From NCBI RefSeq assembly GCF_001425575.1, contig NZ_LMRD01000001.1, positions 397,745 through 461,744 of the forward strand: a stretch of 64,000 bases of DNA, read 5' to 3'. The stretch is from Aurantimonas sp. Leaf443 (GTDB lineage Bacteria > Pseudomonadota > Alphaproteobacteria > Rhizobiales > Rhizobiaceae). Numbering within the stretch: the stretch's first letter is position 1; each line of letters begins with the position of its first letter. A model generated the notes under the pieces. That model saw only the letters and a program-made list of their open reading frames with translations. It was not told where the DNA came from and ran no database searches. A program made the translations under genes and the position numbers. This document shows positions 1 through 7,978 of this stretch, in pieces.

Positions 1-1
1 G

Positions 2-1018
2 AACTCCTTCATCATCATCATGGCGATCGGCATGCTGCTCGTCATCGTGACGGGCCATATCGACCTGTCGGTCGGCTCGGTCGCCGGCTTCATCGGGGGC
101 CTGGGCGCCGTCCTGATGGTGAACCAGAAGATGGACCCGTTCCTGGCGGCCGGCATCTGCCTCGCCGTCGGCGCGCTGATCGGCGCCGCCCAGGGCTGGC
201 TCGTCGCCTATTTCAAGGTGCCGTCCTTCATCGTGACGCTGGCCGGCATGCTGGTCTTCCGCGGCCTGACGCTGAAGGTCCTCGGCTCGACCTCCGTCGG
301 CCCGATCCCCAACGAGTTCCAGCTCCTCTCCAAGGGCTACATCCCGGACGCGCTGCCCGGCTACGGCCTGCACATGACGACGCTCGTCCTCGGCCTCGCG
401 GTCGCCGCGCTCATGCTCTGGTTCGCCATGCGCAAGCGCGCCAAGCAGGCCCGCTTCGGCCGCGCCGACGAGCCCTTCGGCATCTTCGTCGCCCGCAACG
501 CGATCGTGGCGGCGGCCATCGTGCTCATCACGCTGCAGCTCTCCGAGCATCGCGGCCTGCCGATCGTGCTCATCATCATGGGCGTCCTGATCGCCGTCTA
601 CGGGTTCATCACCACGCGCACGACCGTCGGCCGGCGCATCTACGCGGTCGGCGGCAACGAGAAGGCGGCCAAGCTCTCGGGCATCAAGACCGAGCGGCTC
701 GTCTTCCTCACCTTCGTCAACATGGGCTTCCTCGCCGCGCTCGCGGGCCTCGTCTTCGCCGCCCGCTTCGGCTCGGCGACCGCCAAGGCCGGCGCCTCGC
801 TGGAACTCGACGTCATCGCCGCCTGCTTCATCGGCGGCGCCTCCGCCTATGGCGGCGTCGGCAAGGTTGTGGGCGCGGTGGTCGGCGCCTTCATCATGGG
901 CGTGATGAACATGGGCATGTCGATCATGGGCATCGGCATCGACGACCAGCAGCTCATCAAGGGCCTCGTCCTCCTCGCCGCCGTCTGCTTCGACGTCTAC
1001 AACCGCAACAAGGCCTGA
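2..1018 (+). CDS. gguB: Sugar ABC transporter permease, GguB/XylH (MmsB) family, 5' truncated by the window
   Basis: Inner-membrane permease of a ChvE-GguAB/XylFGH-type sugar importer. The reading frame is open from base 2, so the N-terminus lies outside the window; about 338 residues remain of the usual 390 or so. The family stretch GHIDLSVGSVAGF near the visible start and GGASAYGGVGK near the C-terminus are hallmarks of this permease class, with hydrophobic helices throughout. A sugar dehydrogenase and an aldose epimerase follow directly, which fits import and oxidation of galactose, arabinose or a related aldose. The assignment to the family is firm; the exact sugar is inferred from the neighbours. 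Confidence 0.85.
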   Translation, partial: NSFIIIMAIGMLLVIVTGHIDLSVGSVAGFIGGLGAVLMVNQKMDPFLAAGICLAVGALIGAAQGWLVAYFKVPSFIVTLAGMLVFRGLTLKVLGSTSVGPIPNEFQLLSKGYIPDALPGYGLHMTTLVLGLAVAALMLWFAMRKRAKQARFGRADEPFGIFVARNAIVAAAIVLITLQLSEHRGLPIVLIIMGVLIAVYGFITTRTTVGRRIYAVGGNEKAAKLSGIKTERLVFLTFVNMGFLAALAGLVFAARFGSATAKAGASLELDVIAACFIGGASAYGGVGKVVGAVVGAFIMGVMNMGMSIMGIGIDDQQLIKGLVLLAAVCFDVYNRNKA

Positions 1019-1077
1019 CGGGCGCGGCCGGCGGCCCGCGCCGCCGGCCGGCTCCGCGCACAGCACCGGATCCTCCC

Positions 1078-2019
1078 ATGACACCCATCAGGCTCGGCAT
1101 CGCCGGCGTCGGAAAGATCGCGCGCGACCAGCATCTGCCCGCGATCGCCGCCAACCCCGATTTCGAACTCGTGGCCGCCGCGAGCCGGCATGCCGGCGTG
1201 GAGGGCGTGCCCTCCTACGCCGATTTCGGCGAGATGCTGGAGACAGAACCCTCGATCGAGGCGGTGGCGCTCTGCGTGCCGCCCGAGCCGCGCCGGGCCA
1301 TGGCGGAACTGGCCATCGCCAGGGGCAAGCACGTGCTCCTGGAAAAGCCGCCTGGCGCCACCTTGAGCGAGGTCGAGCACCTGATCGACTTGGCGCGGGA
1401 GGCGGGCGTGACCCTCTTCGCCACCTGGCATTCGCGCTTCGCCCCGGCCGTGGAGACGGCGAGGGATCTCCTTGCCGATGCGAACATCGAGGCCGTCGCC
1501 GTCACTTGGAAGGAGGACGTGCGCCGCTGGCATCCCGGTCAGGACTGGATCTGGGAGCCCGGCGGCTTCGGCGTCTTCGATCCCGGCATCAACGCCCTGT
1601 CGATCGTCACCGCCATCCTGCCGCGCCCGCTGATGCTGCTTTCCGCGGACCTGACCTTCCCGCGGAACCGCGCCCAGCCCATCGCGGCGAGCCTCACCTT
1701 CCGCGACACGGCCGACGTGCCCGTCGGCATGGAGTTCGACTGGCGCCAGACCGGGCCCCAATCCTGGGACGTGGAGGTTGCGAGCGACAAGGGCCGGCTC
1801 CTGATCTCGGGCGGCGGCGCCAGGGCCAGCCTCGACGGGCGCAGTCTGGTGGACGAGACCGAGGCCGAATATCCCGGCATCTACCGCCATTTCGCCGATC
1901 TCGTGCGGGCGGGGCGCTCGGATGCCGACCTGACGCCGCTGCGCCACGTCGCCGACGCCTTCATGGCCGGCCGGCGCCACGAGACCGAGGCCTTCCACGA
2001 CGGCCCGGCCGGCGCATGA
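1078..2019 (+). CDS. Gfo/Idh/MocA oxidoreductase, probable D-galactose (L-arabinose) 1-dehydrogenase
   Basis: A cytoplasmic NAD(P)-dependent sugar dehydrogenase of 313 residues. The N-terminal Rossmann motif GIAGVGKIARDQ and the conserved EKPP Lys-Pro motif near residue 90 identify the Gfo/Idh/MocA family. The first 25 residues (PIRLG then GKIARDQHLPAI) closely resemble the D-galactose 1-dehydrogenase group described in Pseudomonas and rhizobia. It would oxidise galactose or arabinose to the lactone. It lies 59 bases after the permease, and its stop overlaps the galM start (ATGA), so translation is probably coupled. Substrate specificity within the family is inferred. Confidence 0.8.
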   Translation: MTPIRLGIAGVGKIARDQHLPAIAANPDFELVAAASRHAGVEGVPSYADFGEMLETEPSIEAVALCVPPEPRRAMAELAIARGKHVLLEKPPGATLSEVEHLIDLAREAGVTLFATWHSRFAPAVETARDLLADANIEAVAVTWKEDVRRWHPGQDWIWEPGGFGVFDPGINALSIVTAILPRPLMLLSADLTFPRNRAQPIAASLTFRDTADVPVGMEFDWRQTGPQSWDVEVASDKGRLLISGGGARASLDGRSLVDETEAEYPGIYRHFADLVRAGRSDADLTPLRHVADAFMAGRRHETEAFHDGPAGA

Positions 2020-3089
2020 GCGGGACCGCGACGCGCCTCGCCTTCGGCACGCTTGCCGACGGGCGCATGGCCGAGGCGGTGGAGCTTTACCACTCCTCCG
2101 GCCTCTTCGTGCGCGTCCTCGCCTTCGGCGCGACGCTCCAGAGCTTCTGCGCGCCGGACCGGGACGGCCGCTTCGCCGATATCGTGCTCGGCTACGACGG
2201 CGCCGACCTCTACGAGGCGCAGCCGCAATTTTTCGGCGCGAGCGTCGGGCGCTACGCCAACCGCATCGCGGGCGCGCGGTTCGAGCTCGACGGGCGGGCG
2301 GTGACGCTCGAGGCCAATGACGGCGCCAACCACCTGCATGGCGGCCGGTCCGGCTTCGACCGGCGCCTGTGGGAGATCGCCGGGATCGAGCAGGGCGAGA
2401 CGCCCGCCGTGGTCCTGCGGCGCATCAGCCCGGACGGGGAGGGCGGCTATCCCGGCACGCTCGAAACGGAGGCGACCTACCGCCTGACCGGACCTTGCGA
2501 ACTGACGGTCACCTACCGCGCGACGAGCGACGCGCCGACGATCGTCAATCTCACCAATCACGCCTTCTTCAACCTTCACGGCGCAACGGCGGGGCGCAGC
2601 GCGCTCGACCACGACTTGCGGCTCGACGCCTCGCGCTTCCTGCCGGTGGACGGGGGCTGGATCCCGACCGGCGAGATGCGCGACGTGGCCGGCACGCCCT
2701 TCGACTTCCGCGACTTCCACACGCTCGGCGAAAGGCTGCGCGACGGCCGGGACGCGCAGATGCGCGTCGGCCGCGGCTACGACCACGACTTCGTGCTCGA
2801 CGGTCCTTCCGGGGGCGCGCCGCGCCGCGCCGCGACGCTGCGCGAACCGGCGAGCGGGCGCCGCCTCACGCTCTCCACCACCGAGCCGGGCCTGCAGGTC
2901 TATAGCGGCAACTATCTCGACGCGACGGTGACGGGCAAAGGCGGCACGATCTACCGCCAGGGCGACGGGCTGTGCCTCGAGCCGCAACGCCACCCCGACA
3001 CGCCGAACCAGCCCGCGCTCGGCAGCGCGCGTCTCTCGCCGGGCGAGACCTATCGCCATGTCTCGGTCTACGACGTGACGCCGGCCTGA
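2016..3089 (+). CDS. galM: Aldose 1-epimerase (mutarotase)
   Basis: A 357-residue GalM-family enzyme that interconverts alpha and beta aldose anomers. Visible family motifs are VGRYANRIAGARF near residue 75, the His-containing NLTNHAFFNL near residue 180 and the catalytic-glutamate region CLEPQRHPD near residue 325. I chose the ATG that overlaps the upstream stop by four bases; a longer upstream extension exists only as read-through of the dehydrogenase frame. Supplying the right anomer to the adjacent dehydrogenase is the obvious role. It closes the sugar operon, since the next gene has its own leader and strong ribosome site. Confidence 0.9.
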   Translation: MSGTATRLAFGTLADGRMAEAVELYHSSGLFVRVLAFGATLQSFCAPDRDGRFADIVLGYDGADLYEAQPQFFGASVGRYANRIAGARFELDGRAVTLEANDGANHLHGGRSGFDRRLWEIAGIEQGETPAVVLRRISPDGEGGYPGTLETEATYRLTGPCELTVTYRATSDAPTIVNLTNHAFFNLHGATAGRSALDHDLRLDASRFLPVDGGWIPTGEMRDVAGTPFDFRDFHTLGERLRDGRDAQMRVGRGYDHDFVLDGPSGGAPRRAATLREPASGRRLTLSTTEPGLQVYSGNYLDATVTGKGGTIYRQGDGLCLEPQRHPDTPNQPALGSARLSPGETYRHVSVYDVTPA

Positions 3090-3237
3090 GCGGGCGGCGC
3101 GTTCGGGTTTCGTTAAGGGCGCCGGCCGAAAGCAGGCGGGTCGACCCATACGCTGGGTGCAAGGCGGGCATTCCATCGCGGGCCTACAAGCGCAGGGGTC
3201 GCATCGCGATATTGGGGTCAGAACAAAGGAGGCCATC

Positions 3238-3411
3238 ATGGCTGTTTCGACCCGCCGCTCTTTCGCCGCCCGCGTCATGGGCATCGCCGACATCATGTCC
3301 AGCGCCAACAAGGCCGCGTCCGCTCTCGAGGCCGGCCGTCGTCCCTCGACGAAGGCGCTGAAGACGCTCGGCATCGACCCGGTCGCCTTCGACAATATCG
3401 GCCGCTCCTGA
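3238..3411 (+). CDS. Small conserved-looking protein of unknown function (57 aa)
   Basis: A 57-residue basic protein starting at an ATG with a very good ribosome site (AAAGGAGG, 7-8 bases upstream). The longer in-frame start at 3157 lacks such a site. The sequence has no signal peptide or membrane span; it starts with a basic stretch (STRRSFAARV), has an Ala/Ser-rich middle and ends in KTLGIDPVAFDNIGRS. The style resembles small rhizobial proteins whose function is not known. It stands alone between galM and a metallohydrolase, with leaders of about 150 and 230 bases. I do not recognise its function. Confidence 0.7.
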   Translation: MAVSTRRSFAARVMGIADIMSSANKAASALEAGRRPSTKALKTLGIDPVAFDNIGRS

Positions 3412-3643
3412 GACACCCGACGATCGGGCGGTTTCGCTCGGTCGACGGCGCCCGGACCGGGTGTCGGGACGGGAGCTGGCAGAGGCCGGGACCGTCTGAA
3501 CCCTACACGAGGCGGCCCGCCGAAGGCCGCCTTCGATCTGCAGGTCGCGTCTTCGAGCCGAGGCGCGTGACAGCCGACCCGCCCGGGTCCATCCTCGCCG
3601 TCGAGGCCGCCGCCAAGAGCTGCCGCGACAGGGGAGGGCAACC

Positions 3644-4660
3644 ATGTGCCGACGTTTCGATCCCGACCGGCCGGAGCCTGCTCGTCTCGATCTGAAGACC
3701 GGGCGGGACCTGACGAGACGTCGCTTCGCCTGCCTCGCTCTTCCGCTCGTCGCGCTTCCCTGGTTGCCCGGCGTCGTTCTGGCGGCCGGGGCCGAGGAGG
3801 CGCCTGACCCCTTGCCCTTCGAGGAGATCGCGCCGGGCGTCTTCGTCCATCGCGGCGCCATCGACCTGATGCGCGCGTCGAACGAGGGGGCGATCGCCAA
3901 TCTCGGCTTCGTCGTCGGCGCGAAGGGTGTGGCGGTGATCGACAGCGGCGGCAGCGTCGCCGAAGGGCGGCGGATTCTCGCGGCGATCCGCGCCGTGACG
4001 GACCGGCCGATCCTCTACGTCCTCAACACGCACATGCATCCCGACCACGTCTTCGGCAACGCCGCCTTCGCGGCGAGCGGCGCGGTCTTCGTCGGCCATC
4101 GCAATCTCGCCGCGGCGCTCGACGCGCGGCGCGCGTCCTATCTCGCCTCCAATCGCGAACTGATGGGCGCGTTGATGGACGAGGTCGTCCTCCTGGCGCC
4201 GACGCTGGCGGTGGAGCGAGAGGTCTCGCTCGATCTTGGCGACCGCAGGCTGATCGTAAAAGCCTGGCCGACGGCGCATACCAACAACGACCTCACCCTT
4301 CTCGACGAGGCGACGGGCACGCTGTTCTGCGGCGACCTCGTCTTTCTCGACCATTGCCCGACGCTCGACGGCAGCGTGCTCGGCTGGCAGAAGGTTCTGG
4401 ACGCTCTCGCCGCGCTGCCGGCCGCCCGCGTCGTGCCCGGCCACGGCCCGGCCAGCGCGCCCTGGCCGGACGCGATCGAGCCGACGCGCCGCTATCTCGA
4501 CGCGCTCGTGACGGACCTGCGCAAGGCGGTGGCGGAGGGCGTGCCGCTCAGCGAGGCCGCGCAGACGGCGGCGGCCTCCGAGGCCGCGCGCTGGCAGCTG
4601 TTCGAGGACTACAACACCCGCAACGCCACGGCCGCCTTTGCCGAACTGGAATGGGAATGA
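3644..4660 (+). CDS. Secreted MBL-fold metallohydrolase, quinoprotein relay type 2-like
   Basis: A 338-residue metallo-beta-lactamase-fold protein with a twin-arginine-like leader (TRRRF followed by a hydrophobic stretch, residues 25-50), so probably exported folded. Metal-site motifs visible are NTHMHPDH near residue 128, the AHTNND histidine, CGDLVFLDH and PGHGP. The pattern EIAPGVFVHRG plus GFVVG and IDSGGS matches the family called quinoprotein relay system zinc metallohydrolase 2, which usually accompanies PQQ-dependent dehydrogenases. No PQQ or dehydrogenase gene is next to it here, so the partner is either elsewhere or absent. Start: GGGGAGGG lies about 12 bases upstream. Confidence 0.75.
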   Translation: MCRRFDPDRPEPARLDLKTGRDLTRRRFACLALPLVALPWLPGVVLAAGAEEAPDPLPFEEIAPGVFVHRGAIDLMRASNEGAIANLGFVVGAKGVAVIDSGGSVAEGRRILAAIRAVTDRPILYVLNTHMHPDHVFGNAAFAASGAVFVGHRNLAAALDARRASYLASNRELMGALMDEVVLLAPTLAVEREVSLDLGDRRLIVKAWPTAHTNNDLTLLDEATGTLFCGDLVFLDHCPTLDGSVLGWQKVLDALAALPAARVVPGHGPASAPWPDAIEPTRRYLDALVTDLRKAVAEGVPLSEAAQTAAASEAARWQLFEDYNTRNATAAFAELEWE

Positions 4661-4682
4661 GCGCGAGCGCGGCGTAAAATAT

Positions 4683-4697
4683 TGACTCCACAAGTCA
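4683..4697. promoter_or_regulatory. Predicted RirA operator (IRO-like box) upstream of the exported-protein/tonB pair
   Basis: TGACTCCACAAGTCA is a perfect inverted repeat (TGACT, five bases, AGTCA) and fits the TGA-N9-TCA pattern reported for the RirA iron-responsive operator of rhizobia. It overlaps a TTGACT hexamer that could act as a -35 element and sits 38 bases before the downstream start. TonB systems are classic iron-repressed genes, and rirA itself lies 1.6 kb downstream. The match is seen; binding is inferred. Confidence 0.65.
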
Positions 4698-4734
4698 TGT
4701 TTTGTAGCCCGGAGGGACGTTCGCGCTCCTTTCG

Positions 4735-5172
4735 ATGGATGCCTTTGCCGTGAAATCGCTTCTCCTCGTCGCCGCCCTCGTGTCGGGCCTGTCCGCCGCC
4801 GCCGCGCAGGAGGCCGCGCCCGCCGCCAAACCGCTGACGCTCGAACTGAACGGCGCGCGCCCGAGCGAGAAGGGCTGCCGCTTCGGCTTCGTCGTCACCA
4901 ACGGGTTCGACACCGCGCTGGACAAGCTTGGCTACGAGATCGTGCTCTTCGACAAGGGCGGCGCCGTGAAGCGCATGCTCGTGCTCGATTTCGGCGCGAT
5001 GCCGGCCGGCAAGACGCGGGTGCGCGAGTTCGATCTCGCCTCGATCGACTGCGGGGAGATCGGCTCCGTCCTCGTCAACGACGCCTCGGCCTGCGCCGGC
5101 GCGGGCGTGGAGGGGCGCTGCCTCTCCGATCTCGCCCTGTCCTCGCGCGCGCCCATCCGGTTCGAACTGTGA
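4735..5172 (+). CDS. Exported protein of unknown function, co-operonic with tonB
   Basis: A 145-residue protein with a clear signal peptide (KSLLLVAALVSGLSAAAAQ, cleavage expected near residue 24) and an otherwise soluble, beta-rich-looking mature part with four cysteines, which would suit disulfide bonds in the periplasm. The ATG at 4735 is used here; an in-frame GTG at 4750 would start right at the signal peptide. It ends 10 bases before tonB and stands behind an IRO-like box, so it is probably iron-regulated and may serve TonB-dependent uptake. I do not recognise a named domain. No exbB/exbD genes are present beside it. Confidence 0.75.
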   Translation: MDAFAVKSLLLVAALVSGLSAAAAQEAAPAAKPLTLELNGARPSEKGCRFGFVVTNGFDTALDKLGYEIVLFDKGGAVKRMLVLDFGAMPAGKTRVREFDLASIDCGEIGSVLVNDASACAGAGVEGRCLSDLALSSRAPIRFEL

Positions 5173-5182
5173 CGGCGCGGCC

Positions 5183-6202
5183 ATGAGCGATCTCGCGCGG
5201 TTGAAATGGCCGCTCGCCGGTGCCGCCTCGCTCGCCCTGCATGCAGGGCTCGCCATGGCGCTCGTGCCCTCGGGAGAAAGGCCGGCCCCTCTCGCGGCGC
5301 TGGAGGGCGGGCCGGCCGTGAACTTCACGCTGGAGGGCGACCCGTTCGACGCGCTTTCGGCGGGCGACCCGGCCGAGACCGCCGAAAGCGCGGAGCCCGT
5401 CGCTCCCGAGGAGACCGTGGCGAGCCTGGAGCCGGAAGCGGTGGAAGCCGAGGCGGTGTCGGAGGGTGCCGAGCCGCCGGACGAGACGCGCCCGGCGCCT
5501 TCCGAGGCGGTCGAGGCGAGTCCCGTCGAGGCGGCGCCCGCCGAGATCGTGGCGGCCATCGCGCCGACGCTTGCCGCCGAGCCGCCTCTCGCCGCCGAGG
5601 CCCCGCCGGAGGCGTTGCCCGAAGAGGTGGTACCGCTGGCCGAGGACGTGCCGGTGCCCGTGGCCCGCCCGGCCCGTCCCCGGCCCGCCGAGCCAAGCCC
5701 CGCCGAGCCGAAGCCCGAGCGCCGGGAGGCGCGGCGGACGCCGCCGCCCGCCGAGCGCGCCGAGACGCGCCCCCGCCCGGACCGACCGGCGCAGACGCGG
5801 GCGGCCTCGGCCGGAAACCGCGGCTCGTCGCGCAGCGATGCGCGGGCCGCGGCTGCCGGGGCCGGCAGCGGTGCGGCCCGGCGGGGCGGTGCCGGGCGCT
5901 CGGGCGAGGGGCAGCAGGCACGCGCGAACTATTCGGGCCAGGTCCTGGCGCGCATCCGGCGCGCGCAGCGCTATCCCGCCGCCGCGCGGGCCGCGCGCGC
6001 GGAAGGGCGGGCGACGGTTTCCTTCACTGTCTCGGCCTCGGGCGCCGTTTCGGGGGTGCGCCTTGCCAGCGGATCGGGCAGCGCGGTGCTCGACCGCGAC
6101 GTCGTCGCGCTCATCCGCCGCGCCGCGCCCTTCCCGCCCTTGCCGAGCGGGGCGGGCGCCACGATGAGCTTCACCGTGCCCGTGGACTACCAGCTTCGAT
6201 GA
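5183..6202 (+). CDS. tonB: Energy-transducing protein TonB
   Basis: A 339-residue TonB. It has one N-terminal membrane anchor (about residues 10-28, containing the SLALHAGLAMAL pattern with the His common in TonB anchors), a long Glu/Pro/Ala-rich periplasmic spacer with a switch from acidic to Arg/Pro-rich sequence, and a C-terminal TonB domain from about residue 245 (YPAAARAARAEGRATVSF, then FPPLP near the end). It couples the proton-motive force to outer-membrane receptors for iron or cobalamin. The first gene of the pair lies 10 bases upstream, and rirA follows after about 125 bases with its own control region. Confidence 0.92.
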   Translation: MSDLARLKWPLAGAASLALHAGLAMALVPSGERPAPLAALEGGPAVNFTLEGDPFDALSAGDPAETAESAEPVAPEETVASLEPEAVEAEAVSEGAEPPDETRPAPSEAVEASPVEAAPAEIVAAIAPTLAAEPPLAAEAPPEALPEEVVPLAEDVPVPVARPARPRPAEPSPAEPKPERREARRTPPPAERAETRPRPDRPAQTRAASAGNRGSSRSDARAAAAGAGSGAARRGGAGRSGEGQQARANYSGQVLARIRRAQRYPAAARAARAEGRATVSFTVSASGAVSGVRLASGSGSAVLDRDVVALIRRAAPFPPLPSGAGATMSFTVPVDYQLR

Positions 6203-6259
6203 GCGGTGGCGAAGATGATAAGGGAGACGCCCATTTTGCGGGCGGGCGTCTTCAAAAAG

Positions 6260-6276
6260 CTTGGAATTCTTCTAAT
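6260..6276. promoter_or_regulatory. Imperfect Irr (ICE-like) box upstream of rirA
   Basis: CTTGGAA-TTC-TTCTAAT is an imperfect version of the 7-3-7 palindrome TTTAGAA-N3-TTCTAAA found in perfect form 1.7 kb downstream near dps. Twelve of fourteen arm positions are not all conserved: the right half matches six of seven, the left half five of seven. A TAATAT -10-like hexamer (6273-6278) overlaps the right arm. Irr control of rirA is known in Agrobacterium, so the placement makes sense. Binding is inferred. Confidence 0.45.
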
Positions 6277-6327
6277 ATGCGTCGCGCCGGCAGGATTTCC
6301 GCGCCGGCGGGGAAGGATGTCCATGCC

Positions 6328-6789
6328 ATGCGCCTCACGCGCCAGACCAATTACGCGATTCGCATCCTGATGTACTGCGCCTCGAACACCGGGCAGCTCA
6401 GCCGGATCCGCGAGATCGCCGCGGCCAACTCGGCCTCCGAACTGTTCCTGTTCAAGATCCTGCAGCCGCTCGTGGAGGCGGGCATGATCGAGACGATGCG
6501 CGGACGCAACGGTGGCATCCGGCTGGCCAAGCCCGCGCATCTCATCACGCTGCGCGAGGTGGTCGAGGTGACCGAGGAGAGTTTCGCTCTGGCGGAGTGC
6601 TTCGAATCGGGCGCGGCCTGCCCGCTGATGGACAATTGCGAGCTGAACGGCGCGTTGCACCAGGCGCTGGAAGCCTTCCTCTCCGTGCTCGGCACCTACA
6701 CGATCGCCGATCTGACGCAGGACAAGCCCTTCCTGCGCCGCCGCCTCGGCCTGCCGCCGCTGGTGGAGGCCCACGCGGCCGTCGCCTGA
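6328..6789 (+). CDS. rirA: Rrf2-family iron-responsive regulator RirA
   Basis: A 153-residue Fe-S transcription factor that represses iron-uptake genes when iron is sufficient. The opening MRLTRQTNYAIRILMYCA, the SELFLFKILQPL recognition region and RGRNGG wing are those of RirA rather than IscR or NsrR. Three cysteines, C91, C98 and C104, in the AECF to MDNC stretch are positioned for the cluster. The ATG at 6328 is preceded by GGAAGGA about 10 bases away, so the in-frame upstream extension is not needed. Predicted operators for RirA lie on both sides of it within this iron block. Confidence 0.92.
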   Translation: MRLTRQTNYAIRILMYCASNTGQLSRIREIAAANSASELFLFKILQPLVEAGMIETMRGRNGGIRLAKPAHLITLREVVEVTEESFALAECFESGAACPLMDNCELNGALHQALEAFLSVLGTYTIADLTQDKPFLRRRLGLPPLVEAHAAVA

Positions 6790-6870
6790 GGGCATTTCGC
6801 CCGGCCCCCTCGGCAAAGGCGCGAGCCCGACCCTATATGCGGTCGCCTCAGCGATGGAGAGCGAGCGCAG

Positions 6871-7170
6871 ATGGAAATGAGCCTCGAGGAGCGCGCGGCC
6901 TGGGCGAGCGCCCCGTCCCCTTGCGTCGACGTGTGCAAGTACAAGCGCCAGGGCCGCTGCATCGGCTGTTCGATGACGAAGGAGGAGAAGCAGGCCTTCC
7001 CCAATTCCGGCGGGCCCGAGGCCAAGCGCGCCTTCATCGAGGGCCTGATGACGCGGCTGGCGGAGGCGACGCGCAATCCCGCCTTCTGGGCCATGTCCTA
7101 CCGCCGCAAATGCGAGAAGGACGGGGTGCCCTGTCCCATCGACTTCGAGGGCGAGGGCGAGCGCGGCTGA
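6871..7170 (+). CDS. DUF1289 family cysteine-cluster protein
   Basis: A 99-residue protein with the DUF1289 signature CVDVCKYKRQGRCIGC in residues 17-32 and two more cysteines near the C-terminus (CEKDGVPCP). The four-cysteine motif suggests metal or Fe-S binding, but the family's role is not established. An in-frame ATG two codons on is possible. It sits between rirA and dps, and a strong bidirectional terminator lies about 130 bases downstream. The iron-rich neighbourhood is suggestive only. Confidence 0.85.
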   Translation: MEMSLEERAAWASAPSPCVDVCKYKRQGRCIGCSMTKEEKQAFPNSGGPEAKRAFIEGLMTRLAEATRNPAFWAMSYRRKCEKDGVPCPIDFEGEGERG

Positions 7171-7303
7171 GGCCGTCCCGCGGCGCGTTCGGACCGCGCC
7201 GCTTCCTCCGGAACGATCTGTCCCGGCCTTTGCCGCGCGGCGCTCGATCATCCTGCCGCTCCGCAGGGACCGGCCCGGTGCGACAGCGTGCCGGGACCAT
7301 GAA

Positions 7304-7336
7304 AAAGGCCCGCCGGAGTGGATCCGGCGGGCCTTT
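7304..7336. terminator. Bidirectional intrinsic terminator between the DUF1289 gene and dps
   Basis: A 14-bp perfect stem (AAAGGCCCGCCGGA with TCCGGCGGGCCTTT) around a 5-base loop, with T-rich runs on both sides. It lies 25 bases beyond the dps stop on the minus strand and also serves the convergent upstream gene. Confidence 0.9.
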
Positions 7337-7360
7337 CGTTTCAGCGCTCGACCGAGACGA

Positions 7361-7843
7361 TCAGGCGGCGGTCGACTTCAGGTGGGCGCGCAGCATCCAG
7401 GCGAACTTGTCGTGCTTCTCGATGCGGTTGGTCGCCATGTCGTTGGTCGCCCAGTCGCCGTGCTCCTCGGCGACCTGCGCCAGCGAGGAGAGCGTGGCGG
7501 AGAGCTGCTCCTGGTCCTTCATGAGGACCTCGACCATGGTGCGCGCGTCCGTGCGGCCGTCATGCTCCTCGATCACGCTGCGCTCGAGGAAGACCGAGTA
7601 GCGGCCCTCGGCATGGGCGTCGAAGGCCTTGATGCGCTCGGCCAGCGTGTCCTGCGCCTCGAAATGGTCCTCGTAGATGTCCTGGAACAGCTCGTGCAGG
7701 GCGCCGAAGGACATGCCGGTGACGTTCCAGTGGAAGTTCTGCGCCTTGAGCGTGGCGACGGTGGTCTCGGCCAGCGCCTGGGTCAGGCCGTTGACGAGTT
7801 CTTCCTTGGCGGCGGGTTCGATCTTGGCGGCAACGAGAGCCAT
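7361..7843 (-). CDS. dps: Dps-family ferritin-like DNA-protection / iron-storage protein
   Basis: A 160-residue Dps. The ferroxidase ligands are visible as H38, H50, D65 and E69, with the same 12-15-4 spacing as in E. coli Dps. Dps forms a dodecamer that oxidises and stores iron with peroxide and protects DNA. The ATG has AAGGA 9 bases upstream on the minus strand. Two ICE-like palindromes (7890-7906 and 7960-7978) lie upstream, suggesting Irr control, and a terminator follows the gene. There is no co-transcribed neighbour. Confidence 0.93.
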   Translation of the reverse strand: MALVAAKIEPAAKEELVNGLTQALAETTVATLKAQNFHWNVTGMSFGALHELFQDIYEDHFEAQDTLAERIKAFDAHAEGRYSVFLERSVIEEHDGRTDARTMVEVLMKDQEQLSATLSSLAQVAEEHGDWATNDMATNRIEKHDKFAWMLRAHLKSTAA

Positions 7844-7889
7844 CTGAAATGTCCTTCTGACTGGGCGGCGGATCGTTCCCGTGCCCTTC

Positions 7890-7906
7890 TTTAGAATGAT
7901 TCCAAC
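7890..7906. promoter_or_regulatory. Imperfect Irr (ICE-like) box, proximal to dps
   Basis: TTTAGAATGATTCCAAC: the left half-site TTTAGAA is perfect and the right half TTCCAAC matches five of seven positions of TTCTAAA. It lies 47-63 bases before the dps start, where it would overlap or abut the promoter. Seen in sequence; Irr binding is inferred from the rhizobial ICE pattern. Confidence 0.55.
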
Positions 7907-7959
7907 ATAAACGCCGGCAGCGGGTGCGGCAAGCCGTCCAGGCCCGTTCGGGAAAATTT

Positions 7960-7978
7960 CTTTAGAACGGTTCTAAAG
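7960..7978. promoter_or_regulatory. Perfect Irr (ICE-like) palindrome, distal to dps
   Basis: CTTTAGAA-CGG-TTCTAAAG is an exact 8-3-8 palindrome and agrees with the TTTAGAA-N3-TTCTAAA pattern of Irr boxes. It is 117-135 bases upstream of the dps start. It also covers the TAG stop codon of the minus-strand gene behind it, so the operator sits partly inside coding sequence. Confidence 0.7.

Noticed and set aside
3157-3237. Longer N-terminus for the 57-residue protein
   Set aside because: No ribosome site at 3157, whereas AAAGGAGG precedes the ATG at 3238.
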